A DNA stretch of 64,000 bases, taken from positions 45,339-109,338 of the forward strand of contig JAXLXW010000016.1 of assembly GCA_046327755.1 (NCBI GenBank). Direction: 5' to 3'. A model generated the notes under the pieces. That model was given only the letters and a program-made list of their open reading frames with translations, made no database searches and was not told where the DNA came from. A program made the translations under genes and the position numbers. Of the stretch, positions 62,885 to 64,000 are shown piece after piece. The stretch is from SCN-70-22 sp046327755 (lineage in GTDB: Bacteria; Gemmatimonadota; Gemmatimonadetes; Gemmatimonadales; Gemmatimonadaceae). Position 1 is the first letter of the stretch, and every line of letters starts with the position of its first letter.

Positions 62885-63358
62885 TCAGAGCCAGCGACGC
62901 ACGCGGGCCCGGTAGGTGTCCCATGCGGCGCCATGCCGGCGCGCCAGCCATGGCTCCTCGCCATAGCGCACGCGCAGGTGAAAGGCGACCGCCAGCACCA
63001 TGGCATACACGGCGAGCGCACGCGACCCGAATCCGATCGCCCATCCCGTCACGATGACAAGCACGCCGAGGTACATCGGGTTGCGAGAGACGCGATAGAG
63101 GCCGACCTGCACCAGGTGACGGGGCGGCGACCACGGGGCGAGCGTCCCGCGTCCGGCCACGTAGAAGTCGCGCACGCACCAGAGCAGGAGCACGATACCG
63201 ACGCTGACGACGACGCCCCCCGCGGGCGTCAGCGCGCGTATGCCCGCGGGGCGGAGCAGCGCGAGCGGGACGACAAAGGCAACGACCCCCGGCAAGGCCA
63301 GGAAGGCGAGCAACGCCCGGGCGAAGAGCCAACGGTCGTCGCGCGCCGTGTCGCTCAC
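62885..63358 (-). CDS. Isoprenylcysteine carboxyl methyltransferase-family membrane protein
   Basis: 157 aa from GTG 63358, overlapping the TGA of the previous gene (GTGA). Four predicted helices (about 10-35, 45-65, 95-115, 115-135) and the SAM-binding block LVQVGLYRVSRNPMYLGVLV plus late RYGEEPWLARRHGAAWDTYR are diagnostic (PEMT/ICMT family). Bacterial members methylate small lipophilic compounds or fatty acids; the target is unknown. It may be an operon partner of the flavin oxidoreductase. Confidence 0.87.
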   Translation of the reverse strand: MSDTARDDRWLFARALLAFLALPGVVAFVVPLALLRPAGIRALTPAGGVVVSVGIVLLLWCVRDFYVAGRGTLAPWSPPRHLVQVGLYRVSRNPMYLGVLVIVTGWAIGFGSRALAVYAMVLAVAFHLRVRYGEEPWLARRHGAAWDTYRARVRRWL

Positions 63359-64000
63359 TTCATCGCCTCGAAGACCGGTTGGTGCGCGCCGAGGAGCTTG
63401 GTGTCGGTTGCCGTGTCGGCGGTGGTCGATGCATCGTCGAGGTCGAAGGTCCCGCCGAGGATGATCCCGTCCTCGCGCGGAACCATGTAGTAGAAGGGAC
63501 CGTGGTAGAGCGTGTAGTCGACGTCGGGCTGTGGCGGGAGGACGCACAGCTGCCCACGCGCCGGGCGCACCTCGCGGTCGCCAACGAGCGTGCGCGCGCC
63601 GAGCCCGGTGCAGTTGAACACCGTCGCTTCCGGGAGTTGCGCCACGTCGCGCAGCGTCTCGAAGCGCCGGATGACGAGCTTCCCTCCCGCCAGGCGCACG
63701 TCCTCCAGCAGCGCGCGCAGGTACGTCATCGGCTCCATGACCAGGTCGCGCCCCTGGAAGACGCGTGTCGCGGCGAACGGATGCTCGTGCGGCTCGAGCA
63801 GGCGCCCGGCCTGGCCGACGACCTTGTCTTGCAGCTGCGTCTCGAGGTCGGGGGGGCCGCCGGCGCCGCCGCCGTTGGAGAGGGCGAACGAATCGAGCCA
63901 CTTCACCCCGTAGCGCGCGCCGGTCAGGCGCTGCACCGCATGGTAGGAGCGCGAGAGCGCCGCTTCCATCTGCGCGGCAAAGGCAGGGGTGACGCGATCG
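63355..64000 (-). CDS. FAD-dependent D-amino-acid-oxidase-like protein, cut by the right edge
   Basis: At least 215 residues; the frame is open to position 64000 and the N-terminal FAD-binding part lies outside the window. The visible part has the DAO pattern: FNCTGLGARTLVGD with FAD/product contacts, RPARGQLCVLPPQ, YHGPFYYMVPREDGIILGGTFD and a His/Tyr/Arg set typical of amine oxidation. It overlaps the ICMT gene by 4 nt. Internal ATG 63969 is not the true start. It may oxidise D-amino acids or a small amine. Confidence 0.85.
   Translation of the reverse strand, partial: DRVTPAFAAQMEAALSRSYHAVQRLTGARYGVKWLDSFALSNGGGAGGPPDLETQLQDKVVGQAGRLLEPHEHPFAATRVFQGRDLVMEPMTYLRALLEDVRLAGGKLVIRRFETLRDVAQLPEATVFNCTGLGARTLVGDREVRPARGQLCVLPPQPDVDYTLYHGPFYYMVPREDGIILGGTFDLDDASTTADTATDTKLLGAHQPVFEAMK

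Noticed and set aside
63355..63969. Complete small flavin protein starting at ATG 63969
   Set aside because: The frame is open to the window edge and the FAD-binding start of the family is missing, so the gene is truncated by the window.
1..64000. CRISPR arrays, prophage, insertion sequences, tRNA or rRNA genes
   Set aside because: No evenly spaced direct repeats, transposase or phage structural genes, inverted terminal repeats or tRNA-like cloverleaf were recognised.

Overview
This is a gene-dense, GC-rich bacterial chromosome segment with no rRNA, tRNA, CRISPR array or insertion sequence that I could find. Futalosine-pathway menaquinone genes (mqnB, mqnD), many Tat-exported or lipoprotein enzymes, an Omp85-like barrel, BNR-repeat secreted proteins and GTG starts coupled by 4-nt overlaps fit a Gram-negative, didermic soil or freshwater bacterium. 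Gemmatimonadota is my best guess, from gene content and style rather than a marker gene.

Left part (1-23.7 kb): mostly small housekeeping and accessory units. They include an exported FMN hydroxy-acid dehydrogenase with a CXXCH motif, a GH20 hexosaminidase lipoprotein, mqnB-mqnD, a YjbQ/RuBisCO-like pair, an ArsR-AHSA1-DinB unit, an asparaginase, a very large BNR-repeat protein, MOSC, YigZ and HD-domain proteins, an alpha-amylase/NagB pair, a GMC dehydrogenase with its subunit 3, and a Tat-exported class V aminotransferase-fold enzyme.

Centre (23.7-35.7 kb): a sugar locus. A GH172 (DUF2961) protein with HEAT repeats is divergent from GH3 - FucI-like isomerase - fused RbsA/RbsC-type transporter - sugar-binding lipoprotein. 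A strong hairpin ends this run, and a DUF1624 membrane acyltransferase-like gene and a second GH172 gene follow. GH172 enzymes release alpha-furanosides including D-arabinofuranose, and FucI-type isomerases also accept D-arabinose, so D-arabinan/D-arabinose use is the best hypothesis.

Right part (35.7-64 kb): a multi-PAS hybrid histidine kinase, an Omp85-like protein, queG, a Ser/Thr kinase, a luciferase-like oxidoreductase, an AraC regulator, an amidase/cysteine-synthase-like pair, YceH, an HEXXH lipoprotein, an M16 peptidase pair (one catalytic, one not), an S15/CocE hydrolase, and a flavin oxidoreductase cut by the right edge. At 53.8-55.7 kb a standalone photoactive yellow protein (PYP) homologue, with the chromophore cysteine and its Tyr/Glu partners conserved, overlaps by 4 nt a PAS-PAS histidine kinase. 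I consider this the most interesting system here.

A short DNA word, GCGTTAGGC (or its complement), recurs in coding and non-coding DNA, on both strands and in different frames, far more often than base composition predicts.
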